Source: Chromera velia (taxonomy: Eukaryota; Sar; Chromeraceae). Taken from it: 36,872 bases of DNA. The translations under genes and the position numbers were made by a program. The stretch spans positions 1 through 36,872 of the forward strand of contig JAHBMJ010000644.1 in the NCBI GenBank assembly GCA_018398765.1, read 5' to 3'. Positions within the stretch are counted from its first letter, which is position 1. Every line of letters begins with the position of its first letter. Of the stretch, positions 9,801-28,300 are shown piece after piece. The notes below the pieces were generated by a model that was not told where the DNA came from, ran no database searches, and saw nothing but the letters and a program-made list of their open reading frames with translations.

Positions 9801-10958
9801 TCTCTTTTAAATACTAATGAAAGAAGATCCAAGACGTTGACGTCCCGTATCACATACATATTGGCCTGTTGTAATTCGACTCGGATCGAAATCAGATAAA
9901 AAACTTTCGAAAGACTTTCTAGTAGACTGTAATGAAATCAGAACGATCGTCGAATCGTAAGAAATTTGCATGCTTCTGATACGGATCGAGTCTATTACTA
10001 GAGACTGACCTGAACCACTCCAGTGACATCAAGCCCTGAAGACTCTTGAACTTCTACAAGCACTCAGCAGCGCTAACCCCTCTAAGTAGACCAAGGTACT
10101 AGATCTTAACAGTTTGTTTTCAAAGACCTGATCATGATAATAACATGTGTGGAGTTCTACCATGTGGCGCCGCCCTTTGGACCTTCGCATGCATTATATC
10201 TGAATGAGCCTGCGTGCCGATGCCATGCTCCACCACCACGTGTATATGCAGTCGCCTCTACGTGTCGCACTCGAAGCTCTGCGCATGCATGCAAGTCTAC
10301 GTTTGGCCTCTGTTGTCTGAGCAACATCCTACGGCAGGTTCGAGTTAAAGGCAGCCGAACTTCAAGTCATTAAATCTCTAGTTGAACCTATAGAGCCGGA
10401 TTCATGTGGAGTTGGAAGAAGTCTGAAGACAAAGCTCAATAGAACCTCTTAGAGTCAAAGTAGGATTGAGACCTCGTTTACGTGAACCTGACAGTGTAAA
10501 GTGTTGCTTAAGTTAGTGTTGCTCACGTTTCTTCTCCAGATCTTCCCGAGGGTTCTTGTCCTCGCTTTACCTTCTGTCTGGACGCCACAAGGCGGCTGGA
10601 CAGGAGGGACAAAGCACATGATTCATGAGGTCACTTGAGATTTTATCTAGGATTTTATCTCAATCTGCTATAGGTCTGGAATCGAATGTAAAATCCAATT
10701 AATTGAAAGTTGAAAATACAAATCTTATATGATTTAAAGATTCAATTATATATAGAATTATGTTAGATTGAAGTTCAACAATCCTAGGATCAATTTTGAA
10801 TAAAATTTTAAGATTTTGAAATATCAATGAATTTGCAGGCAGTCTCTCAGGCAATCTGCAGCAGTCTGGATTCATCAGGGCTGCAGGTGGTCGGGGTGTG
10901 AGTTCCAGTTGACTCGATCAGCGATGATCTCAAATGAAGTCACCGATCGATCAATGAA
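9801..10958. other. Intergenic sequence 3' of PRP18
   Basis: Mixed, partly AT-rich sequence, with short direct repeats only. No coding frame is supported. The part just below 10959 should hold the PRP18 3' untranslated region; no clear poly(A) signal was chosen. Confidence 0.5.
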
Positions 10959-16163
<5,205 letters not shown>

Positions 16164-17544
16164 CGCGAACCGACTTCTTGGGTCAGCCTCACTCCCACAC
16201 AAATCAGACCGAGCCCCGTCCTTCGACCCTGTTGTCGAGTTTGAGGGAAGCGCAAGGTGAAGAGGCAGCAAAAGTCGTTTCACCGTCTGGACTGCTCACA
16301 GATTAATTCCACTAAAGGCCAAACCCTCATCTGACAACTTCCAGATTGCACAACCCGGGGGGTAGTCCCGCAACACCCCTGTCTGCACGTTTCCCAACTT
16401 TTTGGACACGGGGCTTTTGAAGGGGTGGTCCCGCAACACCCCTGTCTGCACGTTTCCCAACTTTTTGGACACGAGGCTCAGAAGGGGTGGTCCCACGACA
16501 CCCCTGCCTGCGTTTTTGTTAACTTTTTGCACACGGGGCTCAGAAAGGGGTGGTCCCGCTACACCCCTGTCTGCGTTTTTGTTAAATTTTTGGGCACGAG
16601 CAGCAGAAAGGGGTGGTCAAAAAAAAAAAAACAAAAAGGGGGTGGTCCCGTAACACCCCTGTCTGCGTTTTTGTTAACTTTTTGCACACGAGGCTCAGAA
16701 AGGGGTGGTGCCGCAACACCCCTGTCTGCGTTTTTGTTAACTTTTTGCACATGAGGCTCAGAAAGGGTTGGTCCCGCAACACCCCTGTCTGCATGCACAC
16801 AGTGCAGCACACTTTGCCAACTTTTTGGAGCGTCGGAGACTCGGAGCTTATGAATTAAGGGGTGCATGGTCCCGCAAGTGTGGGCCGCAACACCCCTGAC
16901 AGTCTGCACAATTTGCCAATTATAACTTTATGGACAGGGCCGGGCTTAATTATGAAGGCCGGGGTGGTCCTTGAGCCGCTTCTGTATTGGAAGACACGCC
17001 TCAATTTTTTTTTTTTCTCAAAATTTAAATTTCGAATTAATGCATGCTTATCGAATGCCGTACGTACGTATATATATACGTATATACGTGTGTATATTTC
17101 GTTCAGTTGTGCTGGGAGCATTGAGCTGATCAGTGCGCATGGGTGGAGAAACGTAGTCAGGCATCTCTTGCGCTTGCTGCTTACTCACAGACCTCTTCCA
17201 TTGCCACTAAAAAAACTGAAGTTTCGCACCAAAGAAAGCAAGCAACACTTGACGTGGTCTTCCGGCCGAACGAAGTAGCCAGCTTACAAGAAGGCAGATC
17301 CACCGTAGGCACCGTCCACAGTGTCTTGATCGTCCATCCTATTTCGCAGACTGTCTCATCACCGCGGCACAAAAACTCTTCCTTCCATTCCCTGGGGGCT
17401 TAGGGCAAAAAGTCGCAGCACTTCGTCTTTTCCTTTCCTGAATCTCACTTCAGTTTTCTTCCTTCAACACCTAACCAGACAGGGCAGCGAAGGCTTTCCA
17501 CTTCGCTTCTCCTTGAGTGACAGGGGCACAGTCACCAGAGAGAA
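16164..17544. promoter_or_regulatory. Divergent intergenic region between PRP18 and CFAP57
   Basis: The two start codons are 1.38 kb apart and point away from each other, so both promoters and 5' untranslated regions must lie here. It contains the 64-bp minisatellite, a T-run at 17006-17017 and an ACGTACGTATATATATACGT palindromic stretch near 17060-17085. I see no convincing TATA box and no coding frame that starts with ATG and looks real. Confidence 0.5.
16355..16925. repeat. Minisatellite of about 64 bp, about nine partly degenerate copies, hairpin-forming
   Basis: The unit begins AGGGGTGGTCCCGCAACACC CCT, followed by GTCTGCGTTTTTGTTAAC and TTTTTGCACACGAGGCTC. In each good copy AGGGGTG pairs with CACCCCT around a 9-base loop. 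Copies near 16355-16440 carry 'acgtttccc' instead of 'gcgtttttg', and copies after 16790 decay. It lies just upstream of PRP18. Confidence 0.8.
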
Positions 17545-17594
17545 ATGGGTGACGAAATTCAAGCTGAGGAGGGTCTTGGCCCCGCTGCCAATCA

Positions 17595-17626
<32 letters not shown>

Positions 17627-19386
17627 ACTCAGATCCTACGAGGCCCGCAGTCAACGAACGGAAATCAAGAAAAGAAGGCGATTCGAAGCTGACAGGGGCG
17701 GCACATATGTTCTATTCGTCTACTCGTTGCTTGCATGGAGCTCAACATGTTTTGTTCGGGGTGCCCTAAACGAATCATATCCTTTTCCTGGTGCCTTTTC
17801 GTTTCTTGCTGAAGGGGAAAGGACAGACAAGGATGTATACATGTAACTGTTTTCTTTCTTTCTCAATCGATTCTGTGTTGTCTTCCAATTGAATCATAAG
17901 CCGCTGTTGTCAGCATCTTTCTTGCGTATCCTCTGTGTTGGTTGTCTTCTTTTTCGCCTTCGCTCGCCTCACTTCTTCTCTTTCCTTTCCTTTCCTTTTC
18001 TTTTCTTTTCTTTTCTTTTCTTTTCAATTTGCTTTTCCTGCAGGGGCCGGCCGTTTCCCTCAGCCACAGGCATATCTTCGGACTGAAGCCGGACGTGAAC
18101 AGTCTTCTCCACTTTGCAGAAGAGAATCAGATCATCTACCCTGCAGGGCACAACGCCGTCTTGTACTCGACAGACCACAAAGCGCAAAAGGTTGGAGGAC
18201 GAAACAAATAGATATTATAAATGCCATTTACAAATCATTCGAAAAGAAAAGTTGTTTTTTTTTCTTCTGTTCCACCCCCCACACCCACTGATTGACAGGT
18301 TCTTTCTCCTTCCGAAAATTTAAGTTCACACACGTGTTTAACTCTCTTCTGTTGACTGCAAGGTAGGCCCATCACATCACTTGCTTTGTTTCGGCATCCC
18401 AGAGCACACAAACAAAAGAATGATCCATCGATTCAATGTATCATTGATTGTACCAATTCTCTAGCTGCACACCCTCGTGTTTTTGTTTTACAATCGTAAG
18501 GCGCAAAGTTCGTTGCGAAGTGTGTCTGTCATTCCTCTTTCTGTGCTTCTTACCAACCAAATTTGATTCCGCTCTTCAGGTGTTTCCCGGCCATGAGGGC
18601 AGTGAGGGCATCACGGCGCTGGCCCTGTCCTCATCCAAGAGATACCTTGCAGTTGCAGAGAGGACAGAAAGAGCCATGGTGACTATATGGGATCTGGTGA
18701 ATGGGAAAAAACGCCGTCAGCTGAGCTACAGCGAGTGCGAGGCCACGGAGTTTGTGTGGCTAGCGTTCTCGAGTGAGAGCAAATTCCTGGTCACCCTCGG
18801 TGGTCCTCCGGACTGGATGCTCATATACTGGAGTTGGGACAAGGGCAAGGTGCTCGCCTCCGTGAAAGCCTCTCAGGGGTCCGAGCTATCTGACTGTTCC
18901 TTCAACCCGACGGACAGCCAGTCGATCCTCCTGTGTGGAGAGAGTGTGCTGAGAACATTCAGGCTTATGGACGGTCAACTGAAGAGCACTGCGACACTCG
19001 GAGGAGGGTCGAGAAAGGAGAGGGAACAGCTCCGATTCACGTGCCACTGCTGGTTGGCAGACGACCGTCTCATCGCATGCTCGGAGGACGGACAGATCCA
19101 ACTGTACGACAACAGTCAGTCAGTCAGTCAGTCAGGAAGGAAGGCAGGCAGGCAGGCAGGCAGGTAGGCAGTCAGTCAGTCAGTCAGTCAGTCAGTCAGT
19201 CACTCAGTCAGGAGGCGTTTCATGCACTCAAGAAAGATTCATGGTCTGTAATCTGAAAAGAGATTCATGGGCCGGGCTGGTCTCATCGACTCAAGACGAG
19301 GAACAAATACGCGTGAGAGAAGAAACCGATGAGCACCTTCGTTCTGTCAGTCAGACACGTGCGAGTGAGAGAGGGAGGGAGGGAGG

Positions 19387-19428
<42 letters not shown>

Positions 19429-20941
19429 CATGGAGGACATGCATTGATTGTTGCCAGTCTCTTCTTTCTCTCTCTCTCTCTCTCTCTCTTTTCTTTGTGT
19501 GTGAGCGTGAATTTGTATGTCTGTGGTTCCATTCATCTTTATTTGTGGGTGCGTAGACCCATGGAGTGTCGGTACTTGGAGCCTATCTTTTCTTCTTTGA
19601 CACGATGAAAGCGTGCGTATGTGCGTGTGCATGAATGGATAAATGGATGGATGCGTGGACGGTCATCTTTCATTCTTTGTGGGCGACTCTCAACACAACT
19701 CTTTCTTTCTTTGTGGATGACTCTCAACAGACGGCGAGTTTCGAGCGACGCTCGCCTGCTCACCCCACAAGCACAGGGCGTGCATGGTCGTGGCCGCCAT
19801 CAGCAAAGGATTCGTCACAGGAGGCGTGGGGGGAGTGATTCGCATCTTTGAGAAAAGCGAAGACCTGAAGGAGGTCGGTCTAGCTGTCAGTAGGTGAATG
19901 GGTGAGTAGGCTTCCTTCAATGGGTGTCTGTCAGAGGGTCCCTGTCTTTCCAATACAACTCTCTGTATCTATCTATCTATCTATCTATCTTATCTATCGG
20001 TCTATCTCTCGCTCTGGCTTTCTCTGCTTCTTTGAGTCATCAAGCAAATCTGCAAGCGGGACTGTCGAATGAATACTTACCTACCCTCTCGATGATTGTG
20101 CTGCATGAAGGGGGGGGATTCCGAGCTAGGTCTCGATCGATCACCAGTTCGATCGAAGGGCATCCCCCGGAAAGGAAAGATAGGGAAGAATTCTCTCTCA
20201 ACTGCGCATGCATGTTTCTTTTATCAACTTCCTTTCCTTCACTTTGTTTCCTTCCCTCCCTCCCTCCCTCCCTCCCTGCTGGACGCTCTGCCTGCCTGGT
20301 TGCCTTTCTGCAGTTCTACAAACGAGCAGGGTCAGATATCTGCGTGGACGGGACCCCTGGTGTCTTCGTGCGCTCTCTTGCCGTGTCGCCATCGGAAGAG
20401 ATTCTGGGGGTACGTCGGTCTGCCTGTCTGTTCGTCTGCGTGGATGGTCTCCCTGTCTCTCAATCGTTGACCTTACCCAGCGGCATCACTGATGCGCTCC
20501 ATACGTCTTGTGGAAACACTCTGCGCTCTCTCCTTGTGCCTTCTCTCCTCTTCCTCCCTCCCTCTCTCTCACTCACTCACACACACACACACACACAAGC
20601 ACACACACACGAACTAACCAACCAACGAACAAAGTCGGTCATTCTGGAATCGTGTGCACTTCCTCACTTAATTACTTGCAGATCGCCTGCTCGAACCACC
20701 AACTGTACTCTCTGTCCCTGACGACCTCCGACCTCCTCAAATCTGACGACGCGCCGACTGCCGACTACCTTCTGACCGCCTTCCACTCCTCTCCCATTTT
20801 GGGTCTCGATGTGTGCGTGAGGAAGCCGTTGGTGGTCACGTGCTCGGGGGGCAGTGACAAGACTGTGCGGGTGTGGAACTATCAGGAGAGGACATGTGAA
20901 TTGACACGGCACTTCAATGAGGAAGCATACAGGTCAGTCAG

Positions 20942-20993
<52 letters not shown>

Positions 20994-22641
20994 TGTGTGC
21001 GTGCCTGTGTGTGCATATGTATGTCAGAGCGTAAGCAAGCGCACATTGACTCGAAAGGTCGGTAGAAGTTGGAGAAGAGACGGGTACGAGAGACGTTTGG
21101 CTGCATGCTGGTGTGCCCAACTCTTTACCTTGATGTTCAGAGGAGAAAAGAGAGAAGGAAGGGGAACTGAGGAGGACCACACTGATGATGCAGGGAGCGA
21201 AACTCAAACGTCATTCATCCATGCATGAGCAAATGAGAAGGCTTGCCGTTCAGATGGACAGCTTCTGTTTGTATTTTTCCACCCTCAGCTCTGTTTGTAG
21301 ACAGGTGTTGCAATTAAAAAAAAGAAGTTCTCATCAGAGAAAGAAGCTATCTATCTGAATTATCTTTCATTGGTTCATGTTGCAGTGTTGCATTCCACCC
21401 CTCGGGGTTCCACGTCCTCGTCGGCTTCTCCGACAAGCTCCGGTTGATGAATGTCCTGATGGACGATCTGAAGACCTATAAGGAGATCCCCATCAAGGCC
21501 TGCAGGGAGTGCAGATTCTCTAACGGCGGCCACCTCTTTGCGGCAGTCAACTCCACGACGATCCAGATCTTCAGAACCTACACGGGAGAACCTCTGTGGA
21601 ACCTCAGAGGGCATAACAGCAAGGTCCGGAGTGTGTGCTGGACAGCGGATGACACCTCTCTGGTCTCATGCGGACAGGACGGCGCGGTGTACGAATTTTC
21701 GATCGTCAACGAAGGGAAAAGAGTCTCGGATTTCGTCCAGAAGGTCAGTCAGTCAGACAGGCAGTCAGTCAGTCAGAAGGATAAAAGGACGGCGATGGGT
21801 ACACTTGATGACATTCATATATCCTGCGTGTGCATAGATATGTGTAAGTGGGCACAAGCACAAATCGTGAAGGAGCCTGTGATAAAAAAAGAGTCAGGAG
21901 GGAGGGAGGGAGAAAGGGAGTCTGTGCTTGAGTGAATAATTTGAGGCCGGCCAGCAAAAGGAAAGAAAAGGAAGGGAAAAGACTTTTTTTGACTTAAGTA
22001 AAAAAACGAAGTCATGCACCCTCCCACGCGTTCTGCATGCATGATCTTTCTCCTCTTTTGCTTCGTGTGGACTGCAACTACTCATCGGCATTTATGTTCT
22101 TTCTTTTCGTCGCGCGGTGCATTGAGCCCTTTCAGTCTCCGTTGTTTGGCAGAACGGTTTGAATCCTCCTCATCTGGTGAAATTCTTTTCTGAGATCAAG
22201 ATTGTTTTAATTTTTTTCTCTTTTAGCAATTCTCGTTCTTCCCATCAATGCATGCTTCAGGGAGTGAACCTGTCGTCAGTCGCGGTATATTCGGACCCCT
22301 CTGCTGCGATGGGGAAAGAAGGGCCCCAAAACTCTCTCTTCGCGGTGGGCTCTGACAAGATGCTGAAGGAGATTCACAAGGCGAACATGAGTCAGTGAGG
22401 GCTGCGTTTGTGAGGGATGGGAGGAGTGAGCGTGCAAGTGCGCGAATGAGAGAAGTAGAGAGAGAATCAAATGGAGAGTGAAAGAGAAACTAGGATTGGG
22501 TGAGTGAGGGTGTGAGTGAGTAAATGAGCGGGTCGTTAAGCAAGTGTGCTTCTCTCCTCCCGTTTGACTTGCTGTCTCGCTTTCTTTGTTTGTTTCTTTC
22601 TTTCTTTGTTTCTTTCTTTGTTTGTTTCTTTCTTTCTCTCT

Positions 22642-22699
<58 letters not shown>

Positions 22700-25324
22700 G
22701 TGAGTGAGTGAGTAAGTGAGCGAGTGAGTGATTGTGGGAGGGAGGGAGGGAGGGAGTGAGGGAGTGAGTGAGTGACTGAGTGAGTGTGGGAGTGAGTGTG
22801 TGTATGAGTGAGTGGGTGAGTGAGTGAGTGAGTGAATAAATGGGTTTGTTCATCGTTTCATTCTCCATCTCTCCTCTCTGTCTCTGTTTGCAGGAACATT
22901 CACGGACGCCCGAATCCTCCTTGGACAGATCGCCCTTCCTGCCTCTGCAAAGGCCCTCTTTGCCACAATCGCAGAGCCTGAGAGACCCTCCAGCCTCAGG
23001 TTGGTCCGTGGGTCGGTTGGTCGTCTAGCTTCCGATTATTTTGCTTTTCTCTTCTTTTCTGTGCATCTTTTCTGTTGCTTCTTCTCACTGTAACTGCGCT
23101 CTTGGTTCTATTCATTTTTCCCGATAGTTGATTTCTTTGTCTTGATTTGTCTCATCATGAAGAGGAGAGAGTGACGGACGTAAAGAATCCATTAAGCCGG
23201 ACGGCACACAAGAAAAACGCTTTGAAAAATACAATTCCGAATTTTTAGGGGGAGCCTGGTGACTGTTTTGCCCTTTTTGATCCCAGTGCTTAAAGGTTTT
23301 TGTGAACATCCGTTCGGCTCCGTTCTGCTCTTCATTCTGTTGCTGCCTCGAAAGGGGAAAGCTAGAGAAAAAAAAGAGGAGTCATTTAGTCTCTCCGTCT
23401 GTCTGTCTGTCTGTCTGTCTGTCTGGGTTGTTTGCTTGCTTGCAGAGTCTACCGGTTCCCCCTCCACGGCGAGTACGTTGACTACCAGTGTCACTCTGGG
23501 CCCTCCCTCCGTCTCCGCGTGTCTTTCGATGACCAGTTCGTGTTCTCCGCCTCCGAGGACGGCACCCTCTGCGTGTTCGACGTGAGGGAGAAGGACAAAG
23601 TCGTCACAAAGAGAGACAGAGTCAGTCAGTGAAGCAGTCGGAGAGGAGGCAGGCGTGTATGAATGAACTTCGCTTGGATGCACGTGTGTATTTTTGTGTT
23701 TTCAGGCTGGATGGACGCAAAGAAAAAAACGCACAAAGAGCAGCAAACCAAAAAGACAAGATGACACACCCATTGGTTGGCCCTCTGTCGTTTTGATTTC
23801 TCCTCGTCTTTTCTTTGTTCTCCGCTCACTGTTCTTTCTTCTTCTCCTTCTGTCCATTCTCATTGACTCTTTTTTTCTTTCCTTTGCAGGAGCACGCGAT
23901 CGATTTTGCAGATGAGATTCTGGTCACGCGTCTGTATCTGGACGAGAAACAAGCCCAGATGCTGGAGCTCGAGCGACAAGTTGACGAGTTGACGAACCAG
24001 ATGGACTTCCAGCTGAGGAACAGAGACACGCACCACAAGGAGAAAATGGCTGAATTAGAAGACAAATACCAGCAGGAGGTCGAGCAGGAGAGAACGAAGT
24101 ATGAGCTCTTGAGGGAAGAGAAGAACGATATGGAAATGGAATATGAGGACAATTTGAGGAATATGGAGGAGTTGCATCAGAAGCAGATGCAAGAACTCGA
24201 AGCCTCCTTCCAAGCCAAAACCATGGCCGAGCTAAAACAACACCAATCTCTCATGACGGCAAAGGACAAGGAGATCGGAGACTTCAAAGCGCACCTGAAG
24301 GAAATGAAGGTCTGTCTGAAGTCTCTCTGCTGTTAGATTAGTACTCAGACGCAGGGGGGCGCTTTCATTTCTTTCCTTTTCTTTTTGATTTCAAGAAGGA
24401 GGGAGAGAGTGAGAGTGTGTGTGTGCGGTTAGGGGTTGATGAAACGGTGGAGATCGGTGCTGGGGTGGGGGTAGGGGGGCGTGTGAATTTGTGCGTGTCT
24501 GTCTGCGTGTTGTGTGTCACAAGGATAGAAAAGGAGTTTTGTATGGATCTCAGGATCCATTCAAGCAAACACCAGGATCGATCTGTGTGTTTCTTTAAAC
24601 GTGTATTGCTGTTTGTTTGCCCTGCCTGCCTGTCTGTCCTCTTGGGTGCAGGAAGCGTTTGAGCGGAAGCTGAACGAGACGACAGATGAATTTGGGGACA
24701 AAGTACGAGAGCTCCAACAGGACAAGAGGAACTTGCAGGAACAGAAGGAGACGGCACTCAAGTCAGCCGCCTTTCCAGCTCCATTGCTTTTTTCTCTCAA
24801 ATTATGTCTTCTTGGCTGGATTCGTCGGTTGGCTGACTGTATTTCTTCCCACCCACTTCACTCATGCATTCTGTCGACTATCCATTCATGCATCCATCGA
24901 TTCGATTCAGCCACCTCGGCCTCGGAGATCTCTTTACTTTAATTTTCCTCTCTCCGGAATGAAGCAGGGAATGAAGCTTCTTCGTATAAAGGGGAAGCAT
25001 ATACCTATCTTGTTTGTCCTTCGTTCAGAAACGAGCGCGAGACTCTCCGACAGTTGGAGGAGGACGCGGACAAGGAGATAGAGGAAGTGAAGGAGCAGTA
25101 CGAAGAAAAGATCAACATCGAAAAAATTGAAAGAAACAAACTGCTCTGTAAGTTCCTTCCTTCCGTTCGGCGGGAGCCATTTGTTTTTTTGTTTGCCACC
25201 TGCTGCTTGTGCAACCAAGAGAGCCAGCCCTGTTTGTTTGCGTTGCCTTGCTTCCGTTGTGTGTCGGCAATCCATCCTGTCAGGCACGTTGTGTCAAATA
25301 CCTCGAGTCACTTGAAAGTCCACA

Positions 25325-25357
<33 letters not shown>

Positions 25358-28300
25358 CATCTGTGACTGTCAAGGGACGCGAATAGTTGGTTCCCTGTAC
25401 GCAGAAGGAGAAAAAGTGGCGCTCTCTCTCTGGCTGTTTTCTTCCTTTCTCCCTCCGCGTTTTCTTTTCAGTTTGGACCGCTGTGCATGTTCAGATCGCA
25501 TGTCTATTCCCTCTCTCTTTTTCCAGCGCGTTTATCCCTTCTGCTGCGTCGAGAACCTCGTGGAGGAAAAAGCCTTCAATTTTGACACTCGTACGTGCTT
25601 CTGCCTCCCCCCTCCCTTCCTGCCTTTTTGCCTTCTTCCTCTCTTCAGGCCAAGCGAACATGCACAAGAAGACGGCCGAGGAAGTCCAGAGGGCGTTGGA
25701 GAAAGAGAAGGATGCAGTGAGGGAAAAAGAGTCGACAATCTCCAAACTGAAGCAAGAGATCGACAAACTCCTCAAAGAGAGTCTTTCGATGCGAAATGAA
25801 ATCAGAGAGAGGGATCTGACGATTGGCGGGAAGGAACAGAGAATTTACGATTTGAAAAAACTGAACCAGGAGCTGGAGAAGTTTAAGTTCGTACTCGACT
25901 ACAAGATCAAAGAGCTCAAGGCACAGATCGATCCCAAAAACGACGAAATTGCACTCATGAAAAAGTGCATCCAGGATATGGACGCGGTCAGTGAGTGAGT
26001 CCGTCCTGCATTAGTTCGTTCATTCCTTGACAAAAGACAATTCTTGACGAAAGACTTTGATGAAAATTGTCTTCTTCTTATTCTTGTTTCTTTGGGTGTT
26101 TCTTTTTTTTTTCTGGGGCCACGTCTTTGATCAAACACTTTGTTGAGAATTCCGCAACACGTCAGGAAGGTCACATGTCTACTCGATCAACGTAAAACGT
26201 AAAAAGCTTCAAACAGGGTACTTAAGACTCTTCCGTCTGGCTGAGCTTTCTCTCCCTCTTCCGTCTGTTTGCAGTAAAACTCCTTTCCCCATGCATTTAG
26301 TTCCTTTCCGCATTTCGTCTTTTCCCCTGTCGCTCTCAAGTCTCTCTACACTCCCCCCGGTCGAACAGTGTGAGCCTGAAAGACATGCAGAGACAGTCCG
26401 ATAAACCATTCACTCACTTGTCCGATGAAATAGTTGAAGAGGACAGACAGACAGATGGAAAAGGCTAAGTGAAGAGCAAGTGTACGTCATCGAGACGAAA
26501 TCTTTTACCCTGGTTCAACTCCCATCTTCCTGCCCTGCTGCCTGCTTGCCTGTGTGCCTTCTTCGCTTGCCTCCTTCCTGCAGGAGCTGGAGGAATACCA
26601 CCGGAAGAACAAAAACTTCAAGTTGAAAATTTGCGAACTCGAAACCAAGCAAAATGCCCTCCTGAAAGAAATCCAAGATCAAAGGCAGGTCTACCTTCCG
26701 CCCTGGTTGTCGGTCTGTCGGCCTTCCTTCCTCACCATGCTGACTGCCTCCGTTGTTTCTGTTGCTGTTTGGGAAACCAGAAAATCATATGAAACTGTCT
26801 TCAAACAGCAGCAGCCAGGAGGGTATCAGAGTGGAGAAACAGAAAAGCAAATAAGAAAGACAGAAAAAAAAAAAAAAAAAGAAAGTACAAAAAGAAGAAG
26901 CAAGCAATTGCAAGCAAGCAACCAACCAAGGAAGGACAGCTAGAAAGAAAAAGAATGAGAAGAAAAGTTCAGGAGAGCATGGCAGAGGAACGGAGGAGAG
27001 CGAAGAACGATTCAAATACCATTGTCAATCCTGCAGGAATGAAGGAAGAATCTCTCGATCGATTCTTCGTTCGATGTTCCATTCTTCGTCATCCATCATC
27101 ATCAAGAGATTCCCCCCCCTCCTCCGCCCCTCTCTCCCTTGTTTCTTTTTTCAGGAAGTCCTTGACTGACAGCAACAACCTGATCAAGAGAATGAAGGAC
27201 GAGATCTTCGACTGTGCACAGCACATTCAGGAACCCAAGGCACTAAAGAATGTGGTCACGGGCCTCTATAAGTAAGTGCTCAATTCATCTCTTTTGTCTT
27301 TCACTCTCAGGAAAAAATGCATTCATTCTGACACTTTAATTGACGTCGCCGCTTCCGATTCTACTCTGTCCCTTGGCGGCTCCACTCTTCCTTCCCTCAC
27401 GCTGACGGAAGAGAACGACACAGCTGTTTGTGTGCTCTCTCTTACCTTCTTTTTTCTTTCTTTCTTTCTTTCTTTCTTTCATTCATTCATTCTTTCATTC
27501 TTTCATTCTTTCATTCTTTCTTTCTTTCTTTCTTTCTTCCTTTCTTTCTTTCTTTCTTTTTTTTCTTTCTTTCTTTCTTTCTTTCTTGGGAGGGAGGTGG
27601 AAGATCATCGAAGGCAGCAAGGAAGAAAGGACAGATTGACTCGAGTGAACAGTTTGGAAGTGTACAGTCCCATTTGTCTCTCTCTCCTTCCCTGACGAGA
27701 CGCGACGGACGGACAGACAGACAGACAGACTGTTTGCCCAGCGGCAAGGCAGACATTCAGCTAAACAAAAAGTCAAATACACCATAGACAGAAGCGGGGC
27801 TGGGGAATGCTGTGTCTGGCCTTGAAATTTCTTTTGCCTCTTCCTCATACTCTCTCCCCGTGTTTCTTCTCTTTTCTGCAGGAAATACGTGAAGCACGAA
27901 GTGAAGAAGGTCGAGTTTGACACAGACATCCAGAAGGAGGCAAACAGACAGAGGTCGGTGGGCTAGTTGGTCGGTCCGACGGACAAGTGGAAAGGCGAGC
28001 AGACAGACAGTTGGAATGAATGCAGAGAGCCGAACGGGGGGAATTGAAGGATTTCTTTCAGTCTTTCAACCTGTCTGTGTGTCTGTGTGAAAGCCAGATA
28101 CCTTTTTTTCCTTCGCGCGCGTGTGTGCGCGTGTGAGTGCATAAGGGCGACAGGTGTGTGTATATGTATCTCCCTCCCTGTATCACGGGTGTCGTCCCCC
28201 TGTGTGCGCGTTTCGGAGCCTTGCTCTGCTCCATTCTTATCTGCATGAAGATTTCCCTTTCCTTTTACGTATGCATGCAGAGACTACCTGGAGCGTTCTG

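Noticed and set aside
17143-17403. An 86-aa frame upstream of CFAP57
   Set aside because: It starts with GTG, not ATG, has no recognisable domain and lies in the presumed promoter/5' region.
26951-27020. Possible extra CFAP57 exon (ESMAEERRRAK) after an AGTTCAG acceptor
   Set aside because: It has no donor in the needed phase, and direct joining of exons 15 and 16 by a GC-AG intron gives the expected length.
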